A stretch of 64,000 bases of DNA. Origin: CAVRCA01 sp963719345. Lineage in GTDB: Bacteria > Pseudomonadota > Alphaproteobacteria > Acetobacterales > Acetobacteraceae. The notes under the pieces are model-generated. The model was not told where the DNA came from and searched no databases. It saw nothing but the letters and a program-made list of their open reading frames with translations. A program made the translations under genes and the position numbers. This document shows positions 8,836 through 16,942 of the stretch, in pieces (position 1 is the stretch's first letter; each line of letters begins with the position of its first letter). The stretch spans positions 1-64,000 of the forward strand of contig CAVRCA010000005.1 of NCBI GenBank assembly GCA_963719345.1, given 5' to 3'.

Positions 8836-8909
8836 TGTTGGGCGACATGAGAAACTGGACACGGGCGACAGGCAGAACTGGACACCTATGAGGGTGGGAG
8901 TTCGGGTTG

Positions 8910-10193
8910 ATGTTGGACGTGGTGCAGTGCCCGCGGGTGGAACAGCCGCGGAGTGGGGTGATGAGGATGCCGGACGAGGTGGCAGCGATGCTGCACCTGT
9001 ATCGGCTTGGCTGGGGGTTGCGGCGGATTGCGCGTGAGGTTGGCTGCAGCCCGACGACGGTGCAGCGTTATGTTGCTGCGGAGGGCTGGGTGCCGTTCCG
9101 GGCATCGCCACGGGACAGTGTTCTATCAGGGCTGCAGGGTTGGTTGTCGGAGCGCTTTCGGCAACATCGGGGCAATGCGGACGTGGTTCGTCAGGAGCTG
9201 GCGGCGGAGCACGGCCTCAGGATCAGCCTGCGCACGGTAGAGCGGGCGGTGGCACATCTGCGGCGGGAGCTTCTGGCTGAGGCGCGGGCGACGGTCCGGT
9301 TTGAGACGCCACCTGGGCAGCAGCTGCAGATCGACTTTGGTGAGCGGCAAGTCCAGATCGGTGAGGAGAGCGTGCGGGCCTACCTGTTCGTCGCGACGCT
9401 GGGCTACTCGCGGCGTGTGTATGTGCAGGCGTTCCGCCATGAGCGGCAAACCTCCTGGTTCCAGGGTCTGGAGGGCGCGTTCCGGCACTTCGGCGGGCTG
9501 CCGCGGGAGATCCTGCTCGACAATGCCCGGGCCCTGGTCCAGCGGCACGACGGGCAGACGCGCGAGGTGCTGTTCAACGAACGCTTCTCCGCCTTTGCCC
9601 GCTACTGGGACGTGCGTCCGCAAGCCTGTGCTCCCTACCGGGCGCGCACCAAAGGCAAAGACGAGCGCGGCGTCGGCTACGTGAAGCACAACGCCATCGC
9701 CGGCCGCTGCTTCGCCAGCTGGGCGGCACTGGAGGCGCACCTGGCCTGGTGGATGCGCGAGGTGGCGGATGTTCGCCTGCACGGCACGACAGGCGAGACG
9801 CCGATCGGGCGCTTCGAGCGTGACGAGGCAGCGAACCTGCGCCCGCTTCGGGACCGGCCGCCGTTCGGCCAGCTGCGCGAGCTGGCGCGCCGGGTGCAGA
9901 ACGACGGCTGCGTCAACGTCGACACCAACCATTACAGCGTGCCGTGGCAGCTGATCGATGCCGGTGTCAGCGTGCTGGTCTGCGGCAGCGAGGTGCGGAT
10001 CCTGCACGCCGGCGCGGAGGTTGCGCGCCATGCCGAGCGACAAGGACGACGCGAGCGGTCCGTCATGGCGGCCCATCTGCGCGGCATCGTCGCTGACGCG
10101 AAGCCTGCGCCTGCCGCCGACCTCCTGGCTCCGGCCAGTGCGTTGCTGCGCCCATTGGCTGAGTATGAGCAGGCGGTTGGGGGTGGCTGGTGA
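8910..10193 (+). CDS. istA: IS21-family transposase IstA
   Basis: A DDE transposase of about 427 residues. An N-terminal helix-turn-helix (WGLRRIAREVGCSPTTVQRY) is followed by an rve-type integrase core with Asp in LQIDFGERQV, Asp in ILLDNARALV and Glu in RTKGKDERGVGYVKHN. The C-terminal domain contains VNVDTNHYSVPWQL. Length and order are normal for IstA. ATG 8910 is preceded by GGGAG; a TTG directly before it is an alternative. The stop overlaps the istB start (GTGA), the coupled arrangement of this family. Confidence 0.93.
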   Translation: MLDVVQCPRVEQPRSGVMRMPDEVAAMLHLYRLGWGLRRIAREVGCSPTTVQRYVAAEGWVPFRASPRDSVLSGLQGWLSERFRQHRGNADVVRQELAAEHGLRISLRTVERAVAHLRRELLAEARATVRFETPPGQQLQIDFGERQVQIGEESVRAYLFVATLGYSRRVYVQAFRHERQTSWFQGLEGAFRHFGGLPREILLDNARALVQRHDGQTREVLFNERFSAFARYWDVRPQACAPYRARTKGKDERGVGYVKHNAIAGRCFASWAALEAHLAWWMREVADVRLHGTTGETPIGRFERDEAANLRPLRDRPPFGQLRELARRVQNDGCVNVDTNHYSVPWQLIDAGVSVLVCGSEVRILHAGAEVARHAERQGRRERSVMAAHLRGIVADAKPAPAADLLAPASALLRPLAEYEQAVGGGW

Positions 10194-10981
10194 GCGCGGT
10201 GGGGGCCGCCCTGCCCGAGATGCTGGGCCGGTTGAAGCTGACCGCGATGCGCGACCGGCTGGACAGCCTGCTCGATGAGGCGGCGCGCCGGGAGATGACG
10301 CTGCCCGAGACGCTGGGCCTGTTGTGCGAGGCCGAAGTGACGCACCGGGAGGAGCGGCGCATCCAAATGGGGCTGGGCATCGCCAAGTTCCCCTTTGTGC
10401 GCACGCTGGAGAGCTTCGACTTCGCGGCCCAGCCGTCGCTCGACCCCAAGCAGATCCGCGACCTTGCCGCCTGCCGTTGGGTGGCGAACGGCGACACGTT
10501 GTTGATCCAGGGGCCACCGGGCGTCGGCAAGACCCATCTTTCAGTCGGCCTCGGCCGCGAAGCGATCCGCAACGGCTACTCGGTGCTGTTCACCCCGGCC
10601 ATGGCGCTGGTCACCACGCTGGTGAAGGGGCAGGCGGAAGGAAGACTGGAGGAGAAGCTGATCCGCTACTCGAAGCCGAAGCTGCTGATCATCGACGAAC
10701 TTGGGTATCTGCCTCTCGAGCCGCAGGCCGCGCACCTGTTCTTTGCCCTGGTCAGCCGCCGCTATGAGCGTGGCAGCATCTTGGTGACCAGCAACCGCAG
10801 CGTCGGTGAGTGGGGAACGATCCTGAACGACCCAGTCGTCGCCACCGCGATCCTGGACAGGCTTCTGCACCACAGCCACGTCGTCACCATCCGGGGCGAC
10901 AGCTACCGCCTCCGCGAGAAGCGGCGATCCGGTCTGCTGAAGCGGAACAGCGAAGCAAATCCGGCGGCCGGATCGGCGTGA
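10190..10981 (+). CDS. istB: IS21-family helper ATPase IstB
   Basis: A 263-residue AAA+ (DnaC-like) ATPase that assembles on target DNA and activates IstA. Walker A is GPPGVGKTHL and Walker B is LLIIDELGYLP, followed by a sensor region SILVTSNRSVGEW and the C-terminal ILDRLLHHSHVVTIRGDSYR. Translation begins at GTG 10190, overlapping the istA stop. Open and full length. Confidence 0.94.
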   Translation: MSAVGAALPEMLGRLKLTAMRDRLDSLLDEAARREMTLPETLGLLCEAEVTHREERRIQMGLGIAKFPFVRTLESFDFAAQPSLDPKQIRDLAACRWVANGDTLLIQGPPGVGKTHLSVGLGREAIRNGYSVLFTPAMALVTTLVKGQAEGRLEEKLIRYSKPKLLIIDELGYLPLEPQAAHLFFALVSRRYERGSILVTSNRSVGEWGTILNDPVVATAILDRLLHHSHVVTIRGDSYRLREKRRSGLLKRNSEANPAAGSA

Positions 10982-11036
10982 TGTCACTGTCCAGTTCTAG
11001 CTGTCGTAACTGTCCAACTCCGGATGTCGCTTGATA

Positions 11037-11041
11037 ACGTC
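11037..11041 (+). repeat. Target-site duplication of the IS21-type element, right copy
   Basis: ACGTC, identical to 8831-8835, immediately after the last bases of the IS21-type element. Confidence 0.65.
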
Positions 11042-11400
11042 ACCCGGCCGATGTCGGCGACCGGGCCGCAGTCGGGCGTCTGGCCGCCGATATCCAGGAC
11101 GCAACCGGCGACAGCGTCAGCCTCGCCTATGTCGATCAGGGCTACACCGGCGAGACTGCCGCCGATGCAGCAGCAGCCGAGGGCATCGCGCTGCACATCG
11201 TCAAACTGCCCGAAGCAAAGCGTGGCTTTGTCCTGCTGCCCCGACGCTGGGTGGTGGAACGATCCTTCGCCTGGGCCACGCGCTGTCGTCGGTTGGTGAA
11301 GGACTACGAGCGATATGCCGAAACACTGGCCGGCTTCCACATCGTCGCCTTCGTCGGATACATGCTTAAACACGCCGCAGACCTGATGAAAGGTGCATAA
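11042..11400 (+). pseudogene. IS5-type transposase, C-terminal part (interrupted)
   Basis: In a plus frame the sequence resumes with PADVGDRAAVGRLAADIQ, then the second catalytic Asp region SVSLAYVDQGYTGE, and the C-terminal PRRWVVERSFAWATRCRRL with the catalytic Glu. It ends KHAADLMKGA followed by a stop at 11398-11400. This is the missing half of the transposase at 8380. The stop overlaps the right inverted repeat, as in compact IS5 elements. Confidence 0.85.
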
Positions 11401-11522
11401 CACCCTCTAGACCCTATGTTCGCGCCGTGAACTGAAGGTGGCTCGCCTCACGACATGCAATCTTCGAGGGTTAAAGCCGTCGGGAAGGCGGTTCAGAGCC
11501 TCATGCATGGGAGACGAGCCAG

Positions 11523-12635
11523 ATGAAATCTAGCACGAGCTACGTTGGCCTGGATGTGCACAAGTCGACGATATCGGTTGCGGTCGCCGATGAGGGTCGA
11601 GATGGCGAGGTTAGACATCACGGTGTGGTCGAGAACCGCGCCGACCTTCTGATCAAACTGGCGGAGCGGCTGAGCCGGCGCGGGCGACACCTGTATTTCT
11701 GCTATGAGGCAGGTCCCTGCGGATATGGCCTTCACCGGCTGCTGAGCGGGCTCGGCCACGACTGCACGGTGGTTGCTCCGTCGTTGATCCCGAAGAAGCC
11801 GGGCGACCGGGTGAAGACCAACCGGCGCGACGCGACGATGTTGGCCAGGTTGCACCGGGCCGGAGAACTGACCGCAGTCTGGGTTCCGGATGCGGCGCAC
11901 GAAGCCATGCGTGATCTTGTTCGTGCCCGGGCGACTGCCGCGCGTGGTCTGACCAAGGCACGGCAACACCTCACCGGGTTTCTGTTGCGGCACGGCAAGG
12001 TCTACGCCGGCCCCCGCGCCTGGACGGTGGCTTACCGGCGTTGGCTGACGACAGTGCGGTTTACCCATCCCGCCCAGCAGATCGTGTTGCAGGACTATGT
12101 CCATGCTGTTGATGATGCCGAGAAGCGGATCGCCAGGCTGGTTGAGCAGATCGAGCAGCTGCTCGAGCAATGGTCGATGGCGCCCGTGGTGGCGGCGATC
12201 CAGGCGATGCGGGGAGTGGCCTTTGTCAACGCGGTGGCCATCGTCGCTGAGATCGGCGATTTTGCGCGGTTTACGAATCCCCGGCAGCTGATGGCCTATG
12301 TTGGGCTTGTGCCGTCGGAGCATTCAACCGGCGACAGTGTGCGACGGGGCGGCATCACGAAGGCCGGCAATAGTCAGGCTCGCCGGGCGCTGATTGAGGG
12401 AGCCTGGACCTACCGCATGCAGGCAAGGGTCAGCCGAAAGCTGCATGATCGTATCGAAGGCCTGCCAAAGGGCATCCGGGATACCGCCTGGAAGGCGCAA
12501 GTGCGTCTCTGCGCGCGGTATCGCCGCCTTGTCGCTGCGGGCAAGAAGACCGTCGTTGTCACCACCGCAATCGCACGCGAGATGATCGGCTTCATCTGGG
12601 CGATCGCCCGCCAAGTCCAGCTGCAGCCAACCTAA
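11523..12635 (+). CDS. IS110-family transposase (DEDD recombinase)
   Basis: A 370-residue transposase of the IS110 family. The N-terminal RuvC-like DEDD domain starts at VGLDVHKSTISVAVA, with further acidic positions in YFCYEAGPCGYGL and NRRDATMLARLHRAGELTAV. The C-terminal transposase-20 domain carries MRGVAFVNAVAIVAEIGDF and LMAYVGLVPSEHSTGD...RRGGITKAGNSQARR. GAGACGAG lies before the ATG. The gene is open and full length, so it is potentially active. It lies about 115 bases beyond the IS5 right end. Confidence 0.93.
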   Translation: MKSSTSYVGLDVHKSTISVAVADEGRDGEVRHHGVVENRADLLIKLAERLSRRGRHLYFCYEAGPCGYGLHRLLSGLGHDCTVVAPSLIPKKPGDRVKTNRRDATMLARLHRAGELTAVWVPDAAHEAMRDLVRARATAARGLTKARQHLTGFLLRHGKVYAGPRAWTVAYRRWLTTVRFTHPAQQIVLQDYVHAVDDAEKRIARLVEQIEQLLEQWSMAPVVAAIQAMRGVAFVNAVAIVAEIGDFARFTNPRQLMAYVGLVPSEHSTGDSVRRGGITKAGNSQARRALIEGAWTYRMQARVSRKLHDRIEGLPKGIRDTAWKAQVRLCARYRRLVAAGKKTVVVTTAIAREMIGFIWAIARQVQLQPT

Positions 12636-12825
12636 TCACCGGCGGGCCACACCATCCAAGAGGAGGGCCGAGAACACCGCTATCCATTCGCAGGTGCCCA
12701 AGGTTGGAGGCAGGACCAGGTGGGGAACCCTCGTGTCTGTTATGAGCCGATCATCCGGTTGCTGCCGGTGGGCGAAGCGCGCATTCACCCTTGACAGCGA
12801 ACATGAGAGTAGGCTGCGGAAAAGG

Positions 12826-13152
12826 TCACCATCGGCGGGCTTTGAAGGTTGATTCGTCGCCGAGGTGGTAGCGGATTTCCCCCGTGAGCGTGCCATCGTC
12901 TTCGAGTTCGACCTCGCCGTCGCCTCGGACGAGATCCATTTCGTCAAACCCTTCCCAGGTGAGGTCGGCACTTTGGACGCCATATCAGCAATCAAACCCG
13001 GCCTGGACGGCACCGAAGGCGAACTCACCGCTGCCCTCGCCATCGAAGCTGATGAAGGCGGGCTGCATCAAGTCCAGGAAATCGGCGTCCCACAATTCCA
13101 TCTCGGTGATCCGCCACCTGCCGGCCAGCGGATGCTTCGCGGCGCCTGCCAC
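12826..13152 (-). pseudogene. Conserved small protein gene with a premature stop, N-terminus at an IS edge
   Basis: The minus strand encodes KHPLAGRWRITEMELWDADF, then LDLMQPAFISFDGEGSGEFA and, after an in-frame TGA at 12987-12985, YGVQSADLTWEGFDEMDLV and GEIRYHLGDESTFKARRW. The same frame continues on both sides of the stop, and homologues I recall have Arg there (CGA to TGA), so this is a nonsense mutation, not a shift. The family is a common proteobacterial hypothetical protein of about 105-130 residues, often found near transposons or toxin-antitoxin loci; its function is unknown. The apparent GTG start (13152) coincides with the end of the neighbouring transposase gene, so the true N-terminus may have been lost. 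Confidence 0.7.
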
Positions 13153-14228
13153 TACACCGTGCCTCCCAGCAGCTTGGGGATGCGAATGAGGTTGTAGGCG
13201 GCCGCTGTAAGGGTGAACGTCCAGCCGACCCGATCGAGCCCGCGATGACGCGTCTTGCGCAGACCGCCGGTGGTCTTCATCCAGCCGAACGCCTCCTCGA
13301 TGCGCTTGCGTGCCCGCTGGCTCAACGCATAGCCGGCGTGCCGCGTCGTGCGCCGATCAATGGCCGAGCGCCGTGCCGTGTTCTGGGCGACATGCGGCGT
13401 GACAGCCATGGCGCGCAGGTTCGCCACGTGCCAGCCACATCGTAGGCCTTGTCCGAGCCGAGCGTGACCCGTCCGCCGGCCACGTCGCCGACCATGGCCT
13501 CGGCCGCCTCGCGCTCGGCCGTGCCGCTGGCGTGCGTCACCTCGGTGTCTCACGACCAAGCCGCTGCGGTTCTCCATCAGCAGGTGTCCCATGTAGCAGA
13601 GCTTGGCTGCCTGTCCGCGCGCCTTGCGATACAGCCGGGCATCCGGGTCCGTGGTCGAGACGTGCGTGTCGTTGCTGCGCCGCTCGCCGCGAAAGTCGCG
13701 CTCGCCGTTGCGCCCCGGCCCGGGCGGTTCGTCGCTGCCGTCCTTGGGGCGGAAGCTCTTCATGGACGCCCAGGCCTCGATCAGCGTGCCATCGACCGAG
13801 AAGTGCTCGGCGGACAGCAGACGCTTGACCCCGGGATCAGCCAAAACCGCCCGGAAGAACTGACCTGCGACATCGCCCTCCAACAATCGCTCGCGGTTCT
13901 TGGTGAACACCGTCACGTCCCACACAGGCGCGTCCATGGACAGGCCGATGAACCAGCGGAACAGCATGTTGTAGGTGATCTGCTCCATCAGTTGCCGCTC
14001 GGAGCGCACCGAGTAGAACGCCTGCAGCAGCAGCGCCCGCAGCAGCTTCTCGGGCGCGATCGACTCCCGGCCCATGGCGGAGTAGAGCCGGTCAAACTCG
14101 GACGAGAGCCGCGTCAGCGCCGCATTGACCAACGGTCGGATCGCCCGCAGCGGATGATCCTGCGGCACCATCGCGTCCGGGCTCAAGTAGCTGAACAGTG
14201 CACCCGTCTGCCCGTCAGCTCCGCGCAT
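13152..14228 (-). pseudogene. IS5-type (DUF772) transposase with a scrambled middle
   Basis: The minus-strand frame is open for 358 residues. It begins MRGADGQTGALFSYLSPDAM, followed by a DUF772 domain with APEKLLRALLLQAFYSVRSE and the first catalytic Asp in EHFSVDGTLIEAWASMKSF. The C-terminal Glu region is RARKRIEEAFGWMKTTGGLR. Between about 13550 and 13430 the frame reads nonsense, while another frame gives HASGTAEREAAEAMVGDV and TLGSDKAYDVAG. Two compensating indels therefore replace the strand that carries the second catalytic Asp. The open frame hides an inactive enzyme, unless the indels are sequencing errors. Confidence 0.8.
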
Positions 14229-14301
14229 CGCCAACCCCATCCAGATCACCAAATCAGCGAATCACGTCACCGCTCAAAGCGAAATAGAATTTCCGCAGCC
14301 T

Positions 14302-14468
14302 GTTATACCAACGTATGGCCCGCCCCGTCGGCAAGCGATTTCAGCGATCCGATCTGAGCAGTCTGCGTCAACGTATTCGGCCTGTGGGCATGGCCCTGGC
14401 CAAGATGGAGATCCGCACGTCCCGGTCCTCATAAGTCTCACGGCGTCAAATTTCGCCATTGGTATAAC
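14302..14468. repeat. Inverted 10-bp pair GTTATACCAA ... TTGGTATAAC
   Basis: GTTATACCAA (14302-14311) and its exact reverse complement TTGGTATAAC (14459-14468) bracket a 147-base stretch. The right copy is itself near-palindromic (TTGGT-ATA-ACCAG), a shape typical of GntR-family operators. The interior holds only a 39-codon frame (14315-14434) with no known similarity. It could be a small non-autonomous element, or two operator copies left from a lost gene. The surrounding 14229-14571 contains no other gene. Confidence 0.4.
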
Positions 14469-14571
14469 CAGGTTTTCGGAACGCCGGTCGACTGTCAGGC
14501 CATTTCGCTTCCACCACCAGCAGACATCAGCGGCCGATCAGCAAGTTGCGCCCTTGCTCGGCCGATCTCGA

Positions 14572-15610
14572 CTACGCTGCCGCGCCTGAGGTCGCTGCGG
14601 CGTCGAACGCTGCGCCTCGCCGCAGCACCACCCACACGATGCGCGCCAGCTTGTTGGCCAGGGCGACCACGGCTGCGTTCTTATGCATGCGCTTCAACAG
14701 CTCCCGCAACCAGCCGCCGAGCGGGGTCGCGCTGGCCGCGAGCACTGGCAGGACGGACCGGGCACCGTGGATGAGCAACTTGCGCAGATATTTGTTGCCG
14801 CGCTTGGTGATGCCGACCAAACGGGGTTTTCCGCCAGTGGTGACCTGGCGTGGCACCAGCCCGAGCCAGGCCGCGAGATCGCGTCCACGTGCGAAGGTTT
14901 CGCCATTGCCAATCGCGGCCACCAGTGCCGTCGCATTCAGCACGCCGATGCCGGGGATGGTCGCCAGCCGCCGGGCGTCGGCATCGCTGCGCGCGCAGGC
15001 GGCGAACTCATTGTCAAATGCGGCGATCCGTTGGTCGAGTTCGAGCCACTCGGCGCGCATATCGTCGATCAATCGGCGCATCCGCGGACTGATCGGAGTG
15101 TCGGTCACCGGCGTCGAGCATCGCCGCAAGATGCTGCTCCAGCTTGCGCCGCCCCTGCGGGACGGCGATCCCCCGCTCCAGCAGCACCGCTCGCAACTGG
15201 TTCATCAATGCCGTCCGCTCCCCGACCAGCCGGTCCCAAACACGGTGGAGCGACTGCATGTCGAGCTGCTCGGCCGACTTGAGTTCAACGAAGCGCATGG
15301 TCGGCCGGGTTGCGGCCTCGGCGATCGCTTCCGCGTCCCGATCATCGTTCTTCTGCGCTTTGACGTAGGGCCGGACGTATTCCGGCGACATCAGCCGGAC
15401 TTGGTGCCCCTGCTCACGCAGGAGGCGTCCAAGGTGGTGAGCGCCGCAGCATGCCTCCATCGCCATAATGCAGGGCGGCAACCCCGCTGCGAGCCTGACC
15501 ACGCTGTCCCGCTGCATCCGCCGCCGCAGGACGACGCGTCCCGTCGCATCCAGGCCGACGACGCTGCAGTTGTTCTTGCCCAGATCGATCCCCAGCACCG
15601 TGATCTGCAT
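14572..15610 (-). pseudogene. IS110-family transposase broken by one frameshift
   Basis: The first part (from 15610) reads MQITVLGIDLGKNNCSVVGL with the DEDD RuvC-like domain, including MEACCGAHHLGRLLREQGH and KNDDRDAEAIAEAA, and runs to about 15110. The C-terminal transposase-20 domain continues in a second frame: LATIPGIGVLNATALVAAIG, LAAWLGLVPRQVTTGGKPRL and ITKRGNKYLRKLLIHGARS. One indel near 15110 separates them. It is a different IS110 subgroup from the intact copy at 11.5-12.6 kb. Confidence 0.85.
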
Positions 15611-15764
15611 TGGTCCTGCTCCTTCCCTCTGCTCCCCTTCAGCGTACGCCGCGGAGGAAAGGGGCGGGCCATTCCATAAGATCCTGATGGCTCTGACTCA
15701 TGAAGGGATTCCCGACGCGGATCGGCGGACGTGATTTAAGGTGATGAACGCAATGGAGTTCGTC

Positions 15765-16688
15765 ATGGCTGCGCCGCTCTCGCTTCGGAAGGACTTTGAC
15801 GCTGGAACGCTGCGGTCCTTGCTCGGCGGTCGCGCTAGTGCGGATGGCGCGGCGCCTGCTGGCGCTGGCCGTGATCTACGAAGGCGGCAGCCGCGGCCGC
15901 GAGCGCGGATCGGGCGCACGGATCTGCAGACATCCGTGATTGGGTGCTGCGGTTCAACGCGGAGGGTCCAGACGGGCTGGTGACCGCAAGGCGCCCGGCA
16001 AGTCCCGTCCTGAAGCGACCGCGTCGGGCGGCGCTTCGGATCGTCGAAGCGGTCCGATACCGGCGGTGCATGGTGTCGTCCGCTGGCGCCTGGTCGACCT
16101 GTGCAATGGCTATCCGACGAGCATGGCGTGGCGATTTCGGTCCAGACGCTCGGCCGCGAATTTCGCGCTCTTGGCCTTCGCAAGCTGTCTGCCCGGCCCC
16201 GGCACTATGCGCAAAAAGCGGGCGAGCAGGCATTTAAAAAAACTTCCCGGCCTGTCTGGCCGCCATCCAGGCGCAGCGCGCGGATGTCGCGAGATAGAAA
16301 TCTGGTGCGCGGATGAAGCGCGGGTCGGCCAGAAGAACAAGATCACCCGCCGCTGGGCCAGACGCGGCACGCGGCCTCGGGCGCCACACGACCAGAGAAC
16401 GCGCTCCGCTTACATTTTCGGTGCGATCTGCCCGGCTCAGGGAAAGGGCGCCGGGCTTATCCTGCCCTTCTGCAACATCAAGGCGATGAACCTCCACCTG
16501 GCCGAGATCTCGCAACGTCGCGCCGGGCGCCCATGCGGTGGTGCTGCTGGACCAGGCCGGATGGCACACGACGACGCTCCTCGTTCCCGCCAACATCACC
16601 ATCTGCTCCTTGCCGGCCACGTTCGCCCGAGTTGAACCCGATGGAAAACATCTGGACACGAGACCGCTGAACGTGACGTTCTTGTAGC
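15765..16688 (+). pseudogene. IS630-family transposase, several frameshifts
   Basis: Pieces in three frames reassemble into an IS630 transposase. The start is MAAPLSLRKDFDAGTLRSL, then a helix-turn-helix (TDLQTIRDWVLRFNAEGPDGL across a shift), WLSDEHGVAISVQTLGREFR, and the first catalytic region EIWCADEARVGQKNKITRRW. Then follow ARRGTRPRAPHDQRTRSAYI and, in other frames, VVLLDQAGWH and the SPELNPMENIW motif with the last catalytic residue near 16630-16655. At least four indels are needed, so it is clearly inactive. Confidence 0.82.
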
Positions 16689-16744
16689 GCCGCGAGTGGG
16701 CCATGAGGCCCTGCGCGCGCTGGCCCGGTGGATGGCGGTTCGCC

Positions 16745-16942
16745 ATGAGCGGTCCGAGGCGGGAGGAGATCGGCTGGCAGGACCTGCCGCGCGAGCGGCA
16801 GCGGCGCCTGCTTGTGCTGATCGGCAAGCTGATCCGCCAGCGTCTCGCAGCGACACCAAGCGATGCGGAGGCAGCCGATGAGCGCGACCTTGCCAAGTGC
16901 CGCCCTGTTGTCTCTGGACAAGGTTCAGGCTCGCCACCGTGA
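16745..16942 (+). CDS. Small basic protein preceding the serine recombinase
   Basis: A 65-residue frame, MSGPRREEIGWQDLPRERQR then RLLVLIGKLIRQRLAATPSD. It overlaps the start of the recombinase gene (16878) by 65 bases, suggesting a coupled pair that travels together. The lysine/arginine-rich amphipathic helix could bind DNA, but I cannot assign a function. Only a weak ribosome-binding site is seen. Confidence 0.5.
   Translation: MSGPRREEIGWQDLPRERQRRLLVLIGKLIRQRLAATPSDAEAADERDLAKCRPVVSGQGSGSPP

Larger units (their letters stand above)
8836..11036 (+). mobile_element. IS21-type insertion sequence (istA-istB), about 2.2 kb
   Basis: The element begins TGTTGGGCGACATGAG and ends ATGTCGCTTGATA. 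Its two ends contain related inverted motifs (GCGACAT at left, ATGTCGC at right) and repeated TGTCCA-type subterminal boxes (8873-8883 and 10988-11016), the usual multi-repeat ends of IS21 elements. It carries overlapping istA and istB genes, both open, and is flanked by 5-bp ACGTC duplications. It looks recently inserted and potentially active. Confidence 0.85.
8335..11407 (+). mobile_element. IS5-type insertion sequence carrying a nested IS21-type element
   Basis: Perfect 12-bp inverted ends GAGGGTGTTATG (8335-8346) and CATAACACCCTC (11396-11407) bound the element. They are flanked on each side by TA within CTAGA, matching the short TA target duplications of IS5/IS427-type elements. The transposase reads from 8380 and is interrupted at 8836 by an IS21-type insertion; its C-terminal part resumes at about 11042. 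Without the insert the IS would be about 870 bp, a normal size. Confidence 0.88.

Noticed and set aside
9126..10517. Minus-strand open frame of about 460 codons
   Set aside because: Antisense to istA and istB; no family similarity.
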